NCBI GenBank assembly: GCA_037132015.1
Contig: JBAXPW010000015.1
Coordinates: 1-25,112, forward strand
Length of the DNA stretch: 25,112 bases
Reading direction: 5' to 3'
Origin: JBAXPW01 sp037132015
GTDB lineage: Bacteria > Patescibacteriota > Microgenomatia > UBA1406 > GWC2-37-13
Shown: positions 8,100 to 16,373 of the stretch, piece after piece
Layout: each line of letters begins with the position of its first letter
Position numbering within the stretch: the first letter of the stretch is position 1
The notes under the pieces: model-generated
Told to the model about the DNA's origin: nothing
Seen by the model: only the letters and a program-made list of their open reading frames with translations
Database searches by the model: none
Translations under genes and position numbers: made by a program

Positions 8100-9248
8100 T
8101 TATTTAATATGTGCTTTACTTCGATATGATATCATCATTTGAATCAAAATATACAACACATTTATTCCCAAAAAAACATACATTATTGTATGCTTCATTT
8201 CCAATGAACCTACTGACCATTCACCATATCGTATGAATGGATAATATGATACTATCAAACCTGCAAAAAAAATAGAGAGATGTTCAAAAAGATCATAATA
8301 ATACGGCAAAAACACGAGTAAATTAAGAAAGTACCATGGTTGTATCTCCATTTTGGTACTCACATACCCAATTAGCCCCACTATTCCAAGTAGCGAGATA
8401 ATATGTGTCAATTTATTTGTATGAAATGTTATTAGAATTGGAAATGTAAAATATTTTATCCCTCCTGATAACACAAATACCACCCTACTTAATAGTTGTT
8501 TATTTTGCGAGAGAAGAAATAGTCCATACAATCCTAAAGAAACACCTATCAAATCATTGTGCAAATTCATTAATCCTTCAACTATCACAATAGGTGAGGT
8601 AATAAAAAAGATCGCCCACTTTTTATTAAGTTTATTTAACGAAAAAACTCCAAGAACAAAAAAAAGTGCAAACATTATCTTGAAGAAATAATATGCAAAT
8701 ATAAATTTTCCAAAACTTAAAAAAGAAGGAATTAAGGTTATAATAAGGAAGATTGGTCCATATGGATAGGTTCGATGAGTCCAATGCATAAATCGTATCC
8801 AAGGATCGTATGGGAAATCCAACGCCTTGTGCAAATATGGATTTTGTCCGTAAAAGGTCAGTATCTTTGCATCGAATAAATAATTAAAAAAATCATGAGA
8901 CAATAAAGGATATGCGATAATTGCAAACACAATAAGCAAAATAGTAAGAAGTTTAATATTTACGTTATCCTGTCGAAGAAAATAAATCTGAAATAAAAAA
9001 AGTACAATTATTGAGGCAATAAAATAGTATGAAGACAACTCTCGTTGATAATAGCCTATTTTCACAACCTGCTCACGAAACATCGCCCACAATGAATTAC
9101 TAAATAACGTAATATTTGGATCAATCAATACATATGAATAGAGAGCTATTAAAAAAAGAGTTAGACCATATAGAACGTATGCAACATTCAACTTATTCAT
9201 ATAAGTATAGTAAAAAAATACCGTCAGACTTTTGAGACGGCTTTTCAT
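8100..9248 (-). CDS. Polytopic GT-C mannosyltransferase-like protein
   Basis: This integral membrane protein has about 10–12 helices. 'SHDFFNYLFDAKILTFYGQNPY' (given only as a motif region about 110–130), 'RTYPYGPIFL' and a later 'NLHNDLIG' match polyprenyl-phosphate-dependent mannosyltransferases of the GT-C/GT87-like group, which act on the outer face of the membrane. Start choice is open. The ATG at 9248 follows a perfect TATAAT by 6 nt. The in-frame ATG at 9200 follows TACTAT by 6 nt and would place the start just before the first helix, as is usual in the family; an ATG at 9263 is less likely. It diverges from the GT2 gene at 9283 and leads the two-gene minus-strand unit. Confidence 0.78.
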   Translation of the reverse strand: MKSRLKSLTVFFYYTYMNKLNVAYVLYGLTLFLIALYSYVLIDPNITLFSNSLWAMFREQVVKIGYYQRELSSYYFIASIIVLFLFQIYFLRQDNVNIKLLTILLIVFAIIAYPLLSHDFFNYLFDAKILTFYGQNPYLHKALDFPYDPWIRFMHWTHRTYPYGPIFLIITLIPSFLSFGKFIFAYYFFKIMFALFFVLGVFSLNKLNKKWAIFFITSPIVIVEGLMNLHNDLIGVSLGLYGLFLLSQNKQLLSRVVFVLSGGIKYFTFPILITFHTNKLTHIISLLGIVGLIGYVSTKMEIQPWYFLNLLVFLPYYYDLFEHLSIFFAGLIVSYYPFIRYGEWSVGSLEMKHTIMYVFLGINVLYILIQMMISYRSKAHIK

Positions 9249-9254
9249 AAGGTT

Positions 9255-9260
9255 ATTATA
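9255..9260 (-). promoter_or_regulatory. −10 box of the minus-strand GT-C unit
   Basis: On the minus strand TATAAT is followed by AACCTT and the ATG at 9248, the same 6-nt spacing seen at other starts here. The −35 region is weak. Confidence 0.45.
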
Positions 9261-9265
9261 CATGA

Positions 9266-9271
9266 TATACT
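9266..9271 (+). promoter_or_regulatory. −10 box of the plus-strand glycosyltransferase operon
   Basis: TATACT lies 11 nt before the ATG at 9283, with TTTCAT 17 nt further upstream as a possible −35. An overlapping TACTCT at 9271–9276 is exactly 6 nt from the ATG. Either one predicts a leader of only a few bases. The region is shared with the divergent promoter for the minus strand. Confidence 0.45.
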
Positions 9272-9282
9272 ACTCTTAACTC

Positions 9283-10053
9283 ATGGAAAATATACCATCC
9301 ATTACTGTCATAATATATACATATAATAATGCTGATCAGATACAGGAATGTATCAATTCTGCAAAATTATTGACACACGATATTATCATCCTTGATCAAG
9401 AAAGCAATGACCAAACTGAAACTATTGCAAAAGAAAATAATATTCAACTCTTCTCATTTCCTCATGTAGAATATGTTGAACCTGCGCGTAAAGCGGGCAT
9501 TCAACAAGCGCAAGGACAATGGGTCATGATCTTGGATGCTGACGAACGCATTACACAAGAATTAGCGATCGAAATACAGTCAGAAATTACTAAAACAACT
9601 CATACTCACTATAAACTTCCACGGAAAAATATTTTTGCTCACTCCAAATGGCTCAAACATGGCGGATGGTGGCCAGATGCACAGATGAGGTTGATTAATA
9701 CATCAAGTTTTCAAGATTGGCCCGAACGAATACATTCAACTCCTATTATTACTGGATCCCAAGGAATTTTACAAAACCCCTTTCTCCACTATTTTCATGG
9801 AGATATCACAACTATGGTAGAAAAAACCATAAAATATGAAGGAATAGAATCAGATCTGTTATTTAACGCAGGGCGTAGCGTCTCAATACCAATGTTTTTC
9901 CGCAAATTTTTGATGGAACTGTATAGAAGACTTATTAAGAATAAAGGATATAAGGACGGTAATATTGGTATAATTGAGTCTATTTATCAAGCATATTCTA
10001 AAACAATTACATGGTTGTATCTGTATGAAAAGAAAAACTGTAGCACTGTATGA
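9283..10053 (+). CDS. GT2 glycosyltransferase, WaaE/KdtX-like
   Basis: This 256-residue GT-A fold enzyme probably adds a sugar to a lipid-linked surface glycan. It opens with 'ITVIIYTYNN'. D85-A-D87-E88 is the metal-binding DxD region ('MILDADERI'). 'HGGWWPDAQMRL' at about 127–137 is the pattern shared by the WaaE/KdtX-type group (lipopolysaccharide core beta-glucosyltransferases and relatives). The C-terminal 60 residues are basic and amphipathic, suggesting membrane contact. It is the first gene of a four-gene run; the next gene starts inside its 3' end (29-nt overlap). An LPS role should not be assumed, since the likely host group lacks an outer membrane. Confidence 0.85.
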   Translation: MENIPSITVIIYTYNNADQIQECINSAKLLTHDIIILDQESNDQTETIAKENNIQLFSFPHVEYVEPARKAGIQQAQGQWVMILDADERITQELAIEIQSEITKTTHTHYKLPRKNIFAHSKWLKHGGWWPDAQMRLINTSSFQDWPERIHSTPIITGSQGILQNPFLHYFHGDITTMVEKTIKYEGIESDLLFNAGRSVSIPMFFRKFLMELYRRLIKNKGYKDGNIGIIESIYQAYSKTITWLYLYEKKNCSTV

Positions 10054-11113
10054 CCCCTATCTTGACACTCTTGGAGGAGGCGAAGAGCACATCCTTTCGT
10101 TTTTCTTAATTCTTGATGAACTTGGGTATGAGATAACAATTTATTGGGACACCGATCTTCATGATGCAATAAGAGAACGATTTCATCTTCTTTTCAAAAA
10201 TAAAATACACTTTAAGAAAAATATCTTTAGGAAATCAACTGTGATACAGAAATTACAAGAGTTACATCAGTATGATATTTTTGTGTATGTCACAGATGGA
10301 AGTTATTTCTTTTCTTCTGCAAAACAAAACTACATTTTTAGTATGTACCCAGATCACAATCTCTATAAAATGAATATATTAAATAAACTTAAAACTATAA
10401 ATTATTCTTTTATCTGCAACTCAAACTTCACAAAACATCATCTTACAAAATGGGGAATCAATGCAGAAGTGCTATACCCATTAATAAGCGATCAATATCT
10501 TCACAATACAACTATTAAAAAAGAAAAAATAATACTTTCTGTAGGTCGTTTTTTTGAACATCTCCACTCAAAAAGACAAGATATATCAATCTCTTATTTT
10601 AAAGAGTTACTAAAATCAAATATAGAATTTTGCGACTATACATTGATATTAGCAGGCGGTCTCAAAGAAGAAGATGAAATGTATTATAAAAAGCTTCAAA
10701 CATTAGCAGAAGGCAATACAAATATTACATTTCGACCTAATATATCCTATGAAGAATTACTTGAATTGTATAAAAAATCCGAGTTCTATTGGCACTTTGC
10801 AGGATATGATATTAATGATGAACAATATCCTGAACGTGTAGAACATCTTGGTATCACGCCTATTGAAGCTATGGCGAACGGTTGTATCACCTGTTGTTAT
10901 GCAACAGGAGGTCCAAAAGAAATAATAACTCATGAAAAAACAGGATTCCTTTTTAAGACGTTCGACGAATTACAATCTTTCATGTTAAAAATACAAAATG
11001 ATACAGCACTACAACATCAGATCCGCTCCTTAGCCAATAAATATGTGAAAGAAACGTTTAGCTACTCACCATTCAAACAAACTGTATTAAATATCATCAA
11101 ATACCATTTATGA
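10025..11113 (+). CDS. GT4 family glycosyltransferase (GT-B fold)
   Basis: This 362-residue retaining glycosyltransferase starts 'TVALYDPYLDTLGGGEEH', with the glycine-rich N-terminal loop of GT-B enzymes (about 14–20). Its C-terminal half holds 'ILSVGRFFEHLHSKRQD' and 'EHLGITPIEAMANGCITCCYATGGPKEII', the last containing the E-x7-E nucleotide-sugar motif of GT4. The pattern resembles ALG11-like mannosyltransferases, but the donor is not provable here. The first in-frame ATG gives 17 extra residues that fall in the previous gene; the ATG at 10025 begins exactly at the first beta strand. It overlaps the previous gene by 29 nt and the next by 4 nt (ATGA), so translation is probably coupled. Confidence 0.86.
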   Translation: MKRKTVALYDPYLDTLGGGEEHILSFFLILDELGYEITIYWDTDLHDAIRERFHLLFKNKIHFKKNIFRKSTVIQKLQELHQYDIFVYVTDGSYFFSSAKQNYIFSMYPDHNLYKMNILNKLKTINYSFICNSNFTKHHLTKWGINAEVLYPLISDQYLHNTTIKKEKIILSVGRFFEHLHSKRQDISISYFKELLKSNIEFCDYTLILAGGLKEEDEMYYKKLQTLAEGNTNITFRPNISYEELLELYKKSEFYWHFAGYDINDEQYPERVEHLGITPIEAMANGCITCCYATGGPKEIITHEKTGFLFKTFDELQSFMLKIQNDTALQHQIRSLANKYVKETFSYSPFKQTVLNIIKYHL

Positions 11114-11997
11114 TAAGCATCATCATACCTGTATACAAAAAAATCGAGATGTTCCTCAAAAATTTTGAAACAAATTATCCTTTTATAAAAGATGAAGAAA
11201 TAATTATTGTAAACGATGATCCAGAAATAAGTATCATAGAATATCTAAAAAACTACTCATCAATTACATTAATCGAAAATGAAATAAATCTCGGATTTGC
11301 AGGAGCAGTACACAAAGGCGCCCTCTCAGCTACTCGCAATTTTCTCATGTTCTTAAACACTGATGTCATTCTTTTTGATAAAACGTATGAAAAAGCTGTT
11401 GCACAATTCAAATCAAATCCTCAATTATTTGCAGTTAGTTTTGCTCAAAAAGAAAAAGATATATCAATCGGTGGAAGAAAAAAATTATTTTGGAAAGATG
11501 GATTTATTCAGCATGCTCGTGCAGAAAAAGAGGAATCAGGAATTACCGCATGGGCTGATTGTGGATCATGTATGATAGACAAAGAAAAATATCTGAAAAT
11601 AGGAGGACTAGATACTATCTATTCACCATTTTATTGGGAGGATGTTGATCTGGGATATAATGCATGGAAGGAAGGATATATAATACAATTTGATCGAGAA
11701 ATTATAGTTGAACATCATCACGAATCAACAATTCAAACTTTTTTTAAGAAACAATTTATAACTCAAATCTCATTTAGAAATCAACTACTTTTTATCTGGA
11801 AAAATATCACTGATTCCATTTTTTTACGCGAACATTCAAAACAACTTTGTATCTTTTTATTCAAACAAACATGCAAAGGTACTTTCTTATATTTATTCGC
11901 GTTTTTTGATGCTTTAATAATAAAATATAGAATAAAACATTCAACAACAATCGTAAAATCTGATAAGGAAATTCTTAGTTTATTTATTACCCTATGA
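11110..11997 (+). CDS. GT2 family glycosyltransferase
   Basis: This is a 295-residue GT-A fold enzyme. 'ISIIIPVYKK' opens the fold, 'NLGFAGAVHKG' (60–70) contacts the nucleotide, N83-T84-D85 is the DxD-type motif, and 'YWEDVDLGYNAW' with E177-D178 supplies the catalytic-base region. His201–203 ('EHHHEST') follows as in related enzymes. The last 80 residues are rich in Phe, Lys and Leu and may bind the membrane. It is probably one sugar-adding step in assembly of the glycan made by this operon. Its start overlaps the GT4 stop, and its stop overlaps the following ATG (ATGA both times). Confidence 0.87.
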   Translation: MISIIIPVYKKIEMFLKNFETNYPFIKDEEIIIVNDDPEISIIEYLKNYSSITLIENEINLGFAGAVHKGALSATRNFLMFLNTDVILFDKTYEKAVAQFKSNPQLFAVSFAQKEKDISIGGRKKLFWKDGFIQHARAEKEESGITAWADCGSCMIDKEKYLKIGGLDTIYSPFYWEDVDLGYNAWKEGYIIQFDREIIVEHHHESTIQTFFKKQFITQISFRNQLLFIWKNITDSIFLREHSKQLCIFLFKQTCKGTFLYLFAFFDALIIKYRIKHSTTIVKSDKEILSLFITL

Positions 11998-13655
11998 AAT
12001 CATTTCTATCATCTCTCAAAAAAGATTATCTAATCACAATTAGTCTAATTTTAATAACCATACTTTCTGTTTTTTTGAATATATATAAAAAAGATATTTC
12101 ACCTCCCGGATTTAATGCTGATGAGGCTTCATTTGCGTACAATGCTTATTCAATTCTCAAAACTGGTCGAGATGAGTATGGCACATTTATGCCCTTGAGA
12201 CTCAAATCATTTGGAGATTATAAGATGCCTTTATATAGTTATTTGTCTGTGCCATTCATCGCGCTATTTGGATTAAATGAAACAGGTGCGCGTGCATTAA
12301 ACACATTCTTAGCATGCTTATTTCCTCTCGCAGTTTTCGCACTGAGTTATGAATTGTTCAAGAATAAATATATCGGTATATTGAGTTCATTATTTACCTC
12401 AACTGCATTGGGTCTTCACATACTTGGGAGACATGCACATGAATCATATTTAGCTACATTATTAATCATCATATCATCTCTATTTTTCATACGATATCTC
12501 AAGACATACTCATATACAACTCTTGCTTATTTCCTCATTTCATTATTGTTATCTCTGTTTGCATATCAATCTTCTCGTATTTATGCTTTCGCATTTTTTA
12601 TCCTTTTAGTTATTCATATAGTGGTAACAAAAAAAGGAAAGATTGGAATATTGTTTCTCATTCTTACGATTTCTCTTTTTTCAATATCCGACATCATATA
12701 TACGCCAACCCGGGTGAGTAATCTCCTTTTCTTTAATAGTGCTGGATTTCAGATGAAGATCAAAGAAATTCGTGAAAGTGGCGGAAGTAGTATCATTTAT
12801 AATAAGGCAACTGTTGGCATACGAACGGTCTTAAATGAAACGTTAAAATATTATTCCCCACAGTTCCTGATAATAAATGGGGATGAAAATACGCGTTTTG
12901 GATATCCTGAAATGTCATTAATAAGTCCCCTTGTCTATCTATTCTTTTTTATCGGAATGTATTATATCTTCAAAGAAAAAGAAAGGTGGAGATATTTTCT
13001 TATACTTTTTTTTATTACTGCGCCGTTTTCGGCTTCGCTTTCATGGGCGGGAGTATCCTTATCTCGATCATTATTTATATTAGTTCCTCTCTGTATCGTT
13101 TCCTCCTATGGTGTATATTTTTTCCTTTCTGGAATACCTCAATTATCATTAAATAGAATCACTCTCTCCAAAAGAAAAGTGATGGTCATATCTGGAATAT
13201 TGTTAATATCTATTGAGATATTTTTTCTCATATCTTCTTGGACGTTTTATCTCTTTCATTATCCTACTCGTTCAGTAACTATTCGAAGTTGGCAGACAGG
13301 GTACAAACAACTTGCTCACTATATCAAGTTAAATTATTCACAATATGACACGATATATATCACAAAAAATTATGGAATGCCCTATATATTTATGCTCTTT
13401 TATTTACAATACCCACCTGATCAATATCAAAAAATTGCCAAACTTTCTATCCCAGATAAATATGGATTTGGTTATGTAGAACAATATGATAAATTCGTTT
13501 TTAGTTTTCCTGACATTCCAAAAGGAAATAGCATGTATGTAGGATTTCCGGGTGAAGATTATAGCAATCGTATCGAAAAGTATAATACTTCACAGAAAAA
13601 AGTAATTAGAGAAGGAATCGATGATATCTTCTGGATTACTGATAGTAGAAAATAG
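11994..13655 (+). CDS. Polytopic GT-C glycosyltransferase (ArnT/PMT_2-like)
   Basis: This 553-residue integral membrane protein has about 11–13 helices up to residue about 430, then a soluble C-terminal domain of about 120 residues. The first extracytoplasmic loop contains 'PPGFNADEASFAYNAYSI', with the Asp-Glu pair of ArnT/PMT_2-type enzymes that use polyprenyl-phosphate sugars. 'LKSFGDYKMPLYSYLSVPF' (about 70–88) is the second family-like loop. It is the last gene of the overlapping four-gene run and probably transfers a sugar to a lipid or protein acceptor outside the cell. No hairpin terminator follows; the promoter of the lipoprotein gene lies 15 nt after its stop. Confidence 0.82.
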   Translation: MKSFLSSLKKDYLITISLILITILSVFLNIYKKDISPPGFNADEASFAYNAYSILKTGRDEYGTFMPLRLKSFGDYKMPLYSYLSVPFIALFGLNETGARALNTFLACLFPLAVFALSYELFKNKYIGILSSLFTSTALGLHILGRHAHESYLATLLIIISSLFFIRYLKTYSYTTLAYFLISLLLSLFAYQSSRIYAFAFFILLVIHIVVTKKGKIGILFLILTISLFSISDIIYTPTRVSNLLFFNSAGFQMKIKEIRESGGSSIIYNKATVGIRTVLNETLKYYSPQFLIINGDENTRFGYPEMSLISPLVYLFFFIGMYYIFKEKERWRYFLILFFITAPFSASLSWAGVSLSRSLFILVPLCIVSSYGVYFFLSGIPQLSLNRITLSKRKVMVISGILLISIEIFFLISSWTFYLFHYPTRSVTIRSWQTGYKQLAHYIKLNYSQYDTIYITKNYGMPYIFMLFYLQYPPDQYQKIAKLSIPDKYGFGYVEQYDKFVFSFPDIPKGNSMYVGFPGEDYSNRIEKYNTSQKKVIREGIDDIFWITDSRK

Positions 13656-13669
13656 AAAAATATATTCAC

Positions 13670-13698
13670 TTGATAATACAATATTTCGGGTGTATAGT
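13670..13698 (+). promoter_or_regulatory. Sigma-70-type promoter for the lipoprotein gene
   Basis: TTGATA (13670–13675), a 17-nt spacer and TATAGT (13693–13698), with TG directly before the −10. The ATG at 13708 is 9 nt downstream of the −10, giving a leaderless or nearly leaderless mRNA. Confidence 0.65.
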
Positions 13699-13707
13699 AA
13701 TCACATT

Positions 13708-14256
13708 ATGGGAGTAGAAAGAAATAGAGCAGTTATATCATCAACAGTATTATTATTGGCGTTATTTTTAAGTGCCTGTTCTGTATCTGAAACACAGGTA
13801 GGTCAAACAGGAGAGCGAGGACGTTCACGATGTATAACTGCTACCCCACAAAATAGAGATTTAGTTGGTTACGAATGGAAATGTGGTTGTTCAAATGCTA
13901 ATGCAGGTACTGTCAATATATATAATCTTGGAACTCAGATAGCTCTGGCAAATGGCCTTTCTGACCCAGATAATAGACCTACTGTAGTTATTTTCCAGAA
14001 CTCAACACCAGAGACCATTCAACATAATATCAAACAACTGAGAAATTATAAAAATAGGCCTGACGAATCGGGATATCCTGCAGTATGTATAGACTCGACT
14101 CCACAGGGGGGCACTATATTTAACTCACGACGAGTAGCTCAAATTGATCGTGCAGTATATGCTCAACATACCTTTACTCAAGGAAAAATTAAAAAAGGTA
14201 ATATTAGATCGCAACAATCAAAAAAACCGATTAGAGGAAGTATGAGAAGAGTATAA
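13708..14256 (+). CDS. Small lipoprotein of unknown function
   Basis: This 182-residue protein begins with a lipoprotein signal: a basic start, a hydrophobic stretch and a perfect lipobox 'LSAC' with C24 as the lipidated residue, so the mature protein is anchored on the outer face of the membrane. Downstream are three to four further Cys ('RCITATPQ', 'KCGCSNAN', 'AVCIDSTP') that could form disulfides, and a strongly basic C-terminus (Lys/Arg-rich last 35 residues). I recognise no family. The frame is open for 29 codons upstream, but the promoter 9 nt before this ATG and the position of the signal peptide fix the start here. It converges on the CPBP protease gene with only 2 bp between stops. 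Confidence 0.72.
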   Translation: MGVERNRAVISSTVLLLALFLSACSVSETQVGQTGERGRSRCITATPQNRDLVGYEWKCGCSNANAGTVNIYNLGTQIALANGLSDPDNRPTVVIFQNSTPETIQHNIKQLRNYKNRPDESGYPAVCIDSTPQGGTIFNSRRVAQIDRAVYAQHTFTQGKIKKGNIRSQQSKKPIRGSMRRV

Positions 14257-14258
14257 AT

Positions 14259-14915
14259 TTACATATACAACATCAGACTGATGTTATATAGTGCGTGAAT
14301 GAGAATAGGAATCACAATACTTTTACGATCCAAATAAAATATAGATACCGTAACACTCAACACAACATCTGCAAGCATCACTCGCAACAATGACGCACCA
14401 AACATATGACTAGTAAACAAAATAGGGACATGCAAAAAGAAAAATAATACACTTGATAAAAATATCGATGAATATATATTTTTAGATTCCTGATATAACT
14501 TTTTTAATACAAATCCTCTTGAAAGAATTTCTTCAGTAATACCCGTTGCTAAAGCAGTAAGAATCACCATCATGATGGCTTCAGTCGCTAAATTATTTGC
14601 CGGAAATATAGATTTGGTCAAAATATAATTACCCAATGCACCTGAAAAAATAAATACAGCACCAACTCCTAATCCAATAAAAACGTTATTGGAAAAATTT
14701 TTACGCAGCAGCCATATTTCAGAAAAAAAAGATTTTTTTTCAAGGTAGGTAATGTACCAATATATAGGGAGAACAAAAACTACAGGTTTTGCTACAAACT
14801 CATCAAACCACACAGGAAGATCCGTCTTAAAATATGAACGATATAAAGCCCACACAATCAACACTATTGCCCATAAATTAAGCGCTCTTTGCGTAGCAGT
14901 TACTTGTGTCTTCAT
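14259..14915 (-). CDS. CPBP (CAAX/ABI) family intramembrane metalloprotease
   Basis: This is a 218-residue polytopic membrane protein with about 6–7 helices. The diagnostic motifs are present: E128-E129-x3-R133 ('TEEILSRGF'), H162 in 'FFFLHVPI', and H207-x3-N211 ('LIHALYN'), the residues proposed to bind zinc and act in catalysis in CPBP/Abi proteases. Family members process prenylated proteins, act in bacteriocin immunity, or have unknown targets. The ATG at 14915 is chosen because a −35/−10 pair ends 7 nt upstream; a TTG lies three codons earlier. It follows the XRE gene on the same strand with its own promoter, and its start codon overlaps a copy of the 9-mer found in the XRE promoter. Confidence 0.85.
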   Translation of the reverse strand: MKTQVTATQRALNLWAIVLIVWALYRSYFKTDLPVWFDEFVAKPVVFVLPIYWYITYLEKKSFFSEIWLLRKNFSNNVFIGLGVGAVFIFSGALGNYILTKSIFPANNLATEAIMMVILTALATGITEEILSRGFVLKKLYQESKNIYSSIFLSSVLFFFLHVPILFTSHMFGASLLRVMLADVVLSVTVSIFYLDRKSIVIPILIHALYNISLMLYM

Positions 14916-14922
14916 TAATATC

Positions 14923-14951
14923 AAGATACTCTTTTTTTATACAATATGCAA
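14923..14951 (-). promoter_or_regulatory. Promoter for the CPBP protease gene
   Basis: On the minus strand: TTGCAT (14951–14946), 17-nt spacer, TATCTT (14928–14923), then 7 nt to the ATG at 14915. The 9-mer CATTAATAT (plus strand, 14913–14921) covers the start region and equals the arms of the XRE operator at 15182–15215. Confidence 0.55.
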
Positions 14952-14967
14952 GAACATGAATCGAATA

Positions 14968-15183
14968 TTAAATATCGATAAGAAGAAGGTATGTTTTTAT
15001 TTGAAGATACTTTGCAATTTTTGAGAGTATTCGTATGCTTGGATTTGTTTTACCTTCTTCAATACGCGCAAGGTATGTACGATCAACATAGGCCATCAAT
15101 GCGAGTTCTTCTTGAGAGAATCCTTTTTTCTTACGATGATGACATATACGTCGACCAACTTTTTTGCACAAGACATTTACCAT
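14968..15183 (-). CDS. Small XRE-family HTH transcriptional regulator
   Basis: This 71-residue protein is essentially a single Cro/CI-type helix-turn-helix domain. Residues about 8–64 read 'VGRRICHHRKKKGFSQEELA', then the recognition region 'VDRTYLARIEEGKTNPSIRI', then the closing helices: the standard XRE pattern. There is no effector domain, so it probably acts as a simple dimeric repressor or activator. The ATG at 15183 is chosen over an upstream GTG because a near-consensus promoter ends 11 nt before it. A perfect 9-bp inverted repeat brackets that promoter's −10 and reaches the start codon, which suggests autorepression. It lies between rpoD and the CPBP gene on the same strand. Confidence 0.85.
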   Translation of the reverse strand: MVNVLCKKVGRRICHHRKKKGFSQEELALMAYVDRTYLARIEEGKTNPSIRILSKIAKYLQIKTYLLLIDI

Positions 15184-15223
15184 ATTAATGGGATAGTATA
15201 GTACCACATTAATATTATGTCAA
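15182..15223 (-). promoter_or_regulatory. Promoter and candidate operator of the XRE gene
   Basis: On the minus strand: a consensus TTGACA (15223–15218), 17-nt spacer and TATACT (15200–15195), the strongest promoter in the window. A perfect inverted repeat with 9-bp arms, ATATTAATG (15182–15190) and CATTAATAT (15207–15215), lies 16 bp apart around the −10. Each arm contains the self-complementary core ATTAAT. Confidence 0.65.
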
Positions 15224-15268
15224 TATAAAGTATGTATAAAAATGCTATAAATACATATATAATGTGTA

Positions 15269-16360
15269 TTATTCAAGGAAGTCTTTAAGCTTTCTAGCTC
15301 GTGTTGGATGTTTTAATTTCCTTATTGCTTTGGCTTCGATTTGGCGTATACGCTCACGGGTAACCTTAAATTCTTTACCAACCTCTTCAAGAGTCTTTGG
15401 CTTACCATCTTCTAATCCAAATCGCATAATAAGCACTTTTCTCTCTCGAGGAGATAGTGTGTCTAATACTTTTCCCAATGCGTCTTTCAAAAGTTCACGA
15501 GAAACTTTGTCATACAAAGACGGCTGAGATTGATCTGCTACAAATTGTTCAAGTGTTGCCTCTTTATCATCACCTACAGGGGTAGATAGTGATTTTGGTT
15601 GTTGAGAAATTTTCATCAAATTCTCAACTTCATCAACAGGTAATTCCATGTCCTTGCTGATTTCTTTGATTAATGGTTCACGTCCTAGTTTTTGTACGAG
15701 CTTTCGTTGAGTTTTGTAAAATCTATTAATCTGATCAACCATGTGAACAGGAATACGAATAGTTCTTGATTGATCTGCAATTGCGCGTGTGATAGCCTGT
15801 CGAATCCACCATGTTGCATATGTCGAAAACTTAAATCCACGTCTCCAGTCATATTTTTCAACTCCTCGTATCAATCCTTTGTTTCCTTCTTGAATGAGAT
15901 CAAGAAAGGATAATCTACGACCAAGGTATTTCTTTGCTATTGATACCACTAATCGTAAATTTGCTTTAATCAATTTTTCTTTTGCATCTTCATCACCTTT
16001 TTCATATTTTTTTGCAAGTTGAATCTCTTCTTCAAATTTCAACAATGGGGTTCGACCAATTTCTTTTAGATACTTTTTGATAGGATCAAGAGATTCACCA
16101 TGTTTGAGACTCACAAGCTGTTCGAGTTCTTTTTCTATTTCTTCAGCAGATTTGTTTGTATCACTTTCCTCACGAGTCGAAATAGTCTCGAAGATATCAA
16201 TACCTTTTTCAAAAGCAAGATCGAAAAACTCATCAATTTCATCAACAAATTTTTCTGGTTCAGGATATACTAATAGGATATCGTCTTGCACCAAAAAACC
16301 GTCGTCCTCCCCTTGCTTAATAAGTTCTTTATAAGATTTAGATGTTTTTATTTTATTCAT
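15269..16360 (-). CDS. rpoD: RNA polymerase primary sigma factor RpoD (sigma-70)
   Basis: This 363-residue primary sigma factor directs RNA polymerase to −35/−10 promoters. After an acidic N-terminal part come region 1.2 ('DPIKKYLKEIGRTPLL'), region 2 ('NLRLVVSIAKKYLGRRLSF', 'DLIQEGNKGLIRGVEKYDW', 'FKFSTYATWWIRQAITRAIA'), region 3 ('TIRIPVHMVDQINRF') and region 4 ('LSPRERKVLIMRFGL', 'TLEEVGKEFKVTRERIRQIE'). It is short compared with the E. coli protein because the large non-conserved insert is missing, as in many bacteria. The intact −10-reading helix agrees with the TATAAT-like boxes seen across the window. A GTG two codons upstream is an alternative start. It lies 13 nt after dnaG, as in the classical macromolecular-synthesis operon, but without rpsU. 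Confidence 0.96.
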   Translation of the reverse strand: MNKIKTSKSYKELIKQGEDDGFLVQDDILLVYPEPEKFVDEIDEFFDLAFEKGIDIFETISTREESDTNKSAEEIEKELEQLVSLKHGESLDPIKKYLKEIGRTPLLKFEEEIQLAKKYEKGDEDAKEKLIKANLRLVVSIAKKYLGRRLSFLDLIQEGNKGLIRGVEKYDWRRGFKFSTYATWWIRQAITRAIADQSRTIRIPVHMVDQINRFYKTQRKLVQKLGREPLIKEISKDMELPVDEVENLMKISQQPKSLSTPVGDDKEATLEQFVADQSQPSLYDKVSRELLKDALGKVLDTLSPRERKVLIMRFGLEDGKPKTLEEVGKEFKVTRERIRQIEAKAIRKLKHPTRARKLKDFLE

Positions 16361-16373
16361 AGACACGGTAATT

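Noticed and set aside
10051..10053. Alternative genetic code with UGA as Gly
   Set aside because: Several genes end cleanly at TGA (10053, 11113, 11997, 22334) and an RF2 with an SPF motif is encoded.
13621..13707. 29-codon upstream extension of the lipoprotein
   Set aside because: It overlaps the end of the GT-C gene and contains the TTGATA-N17-TATAGT promoter; the lipoprotein signal starts at 13708.
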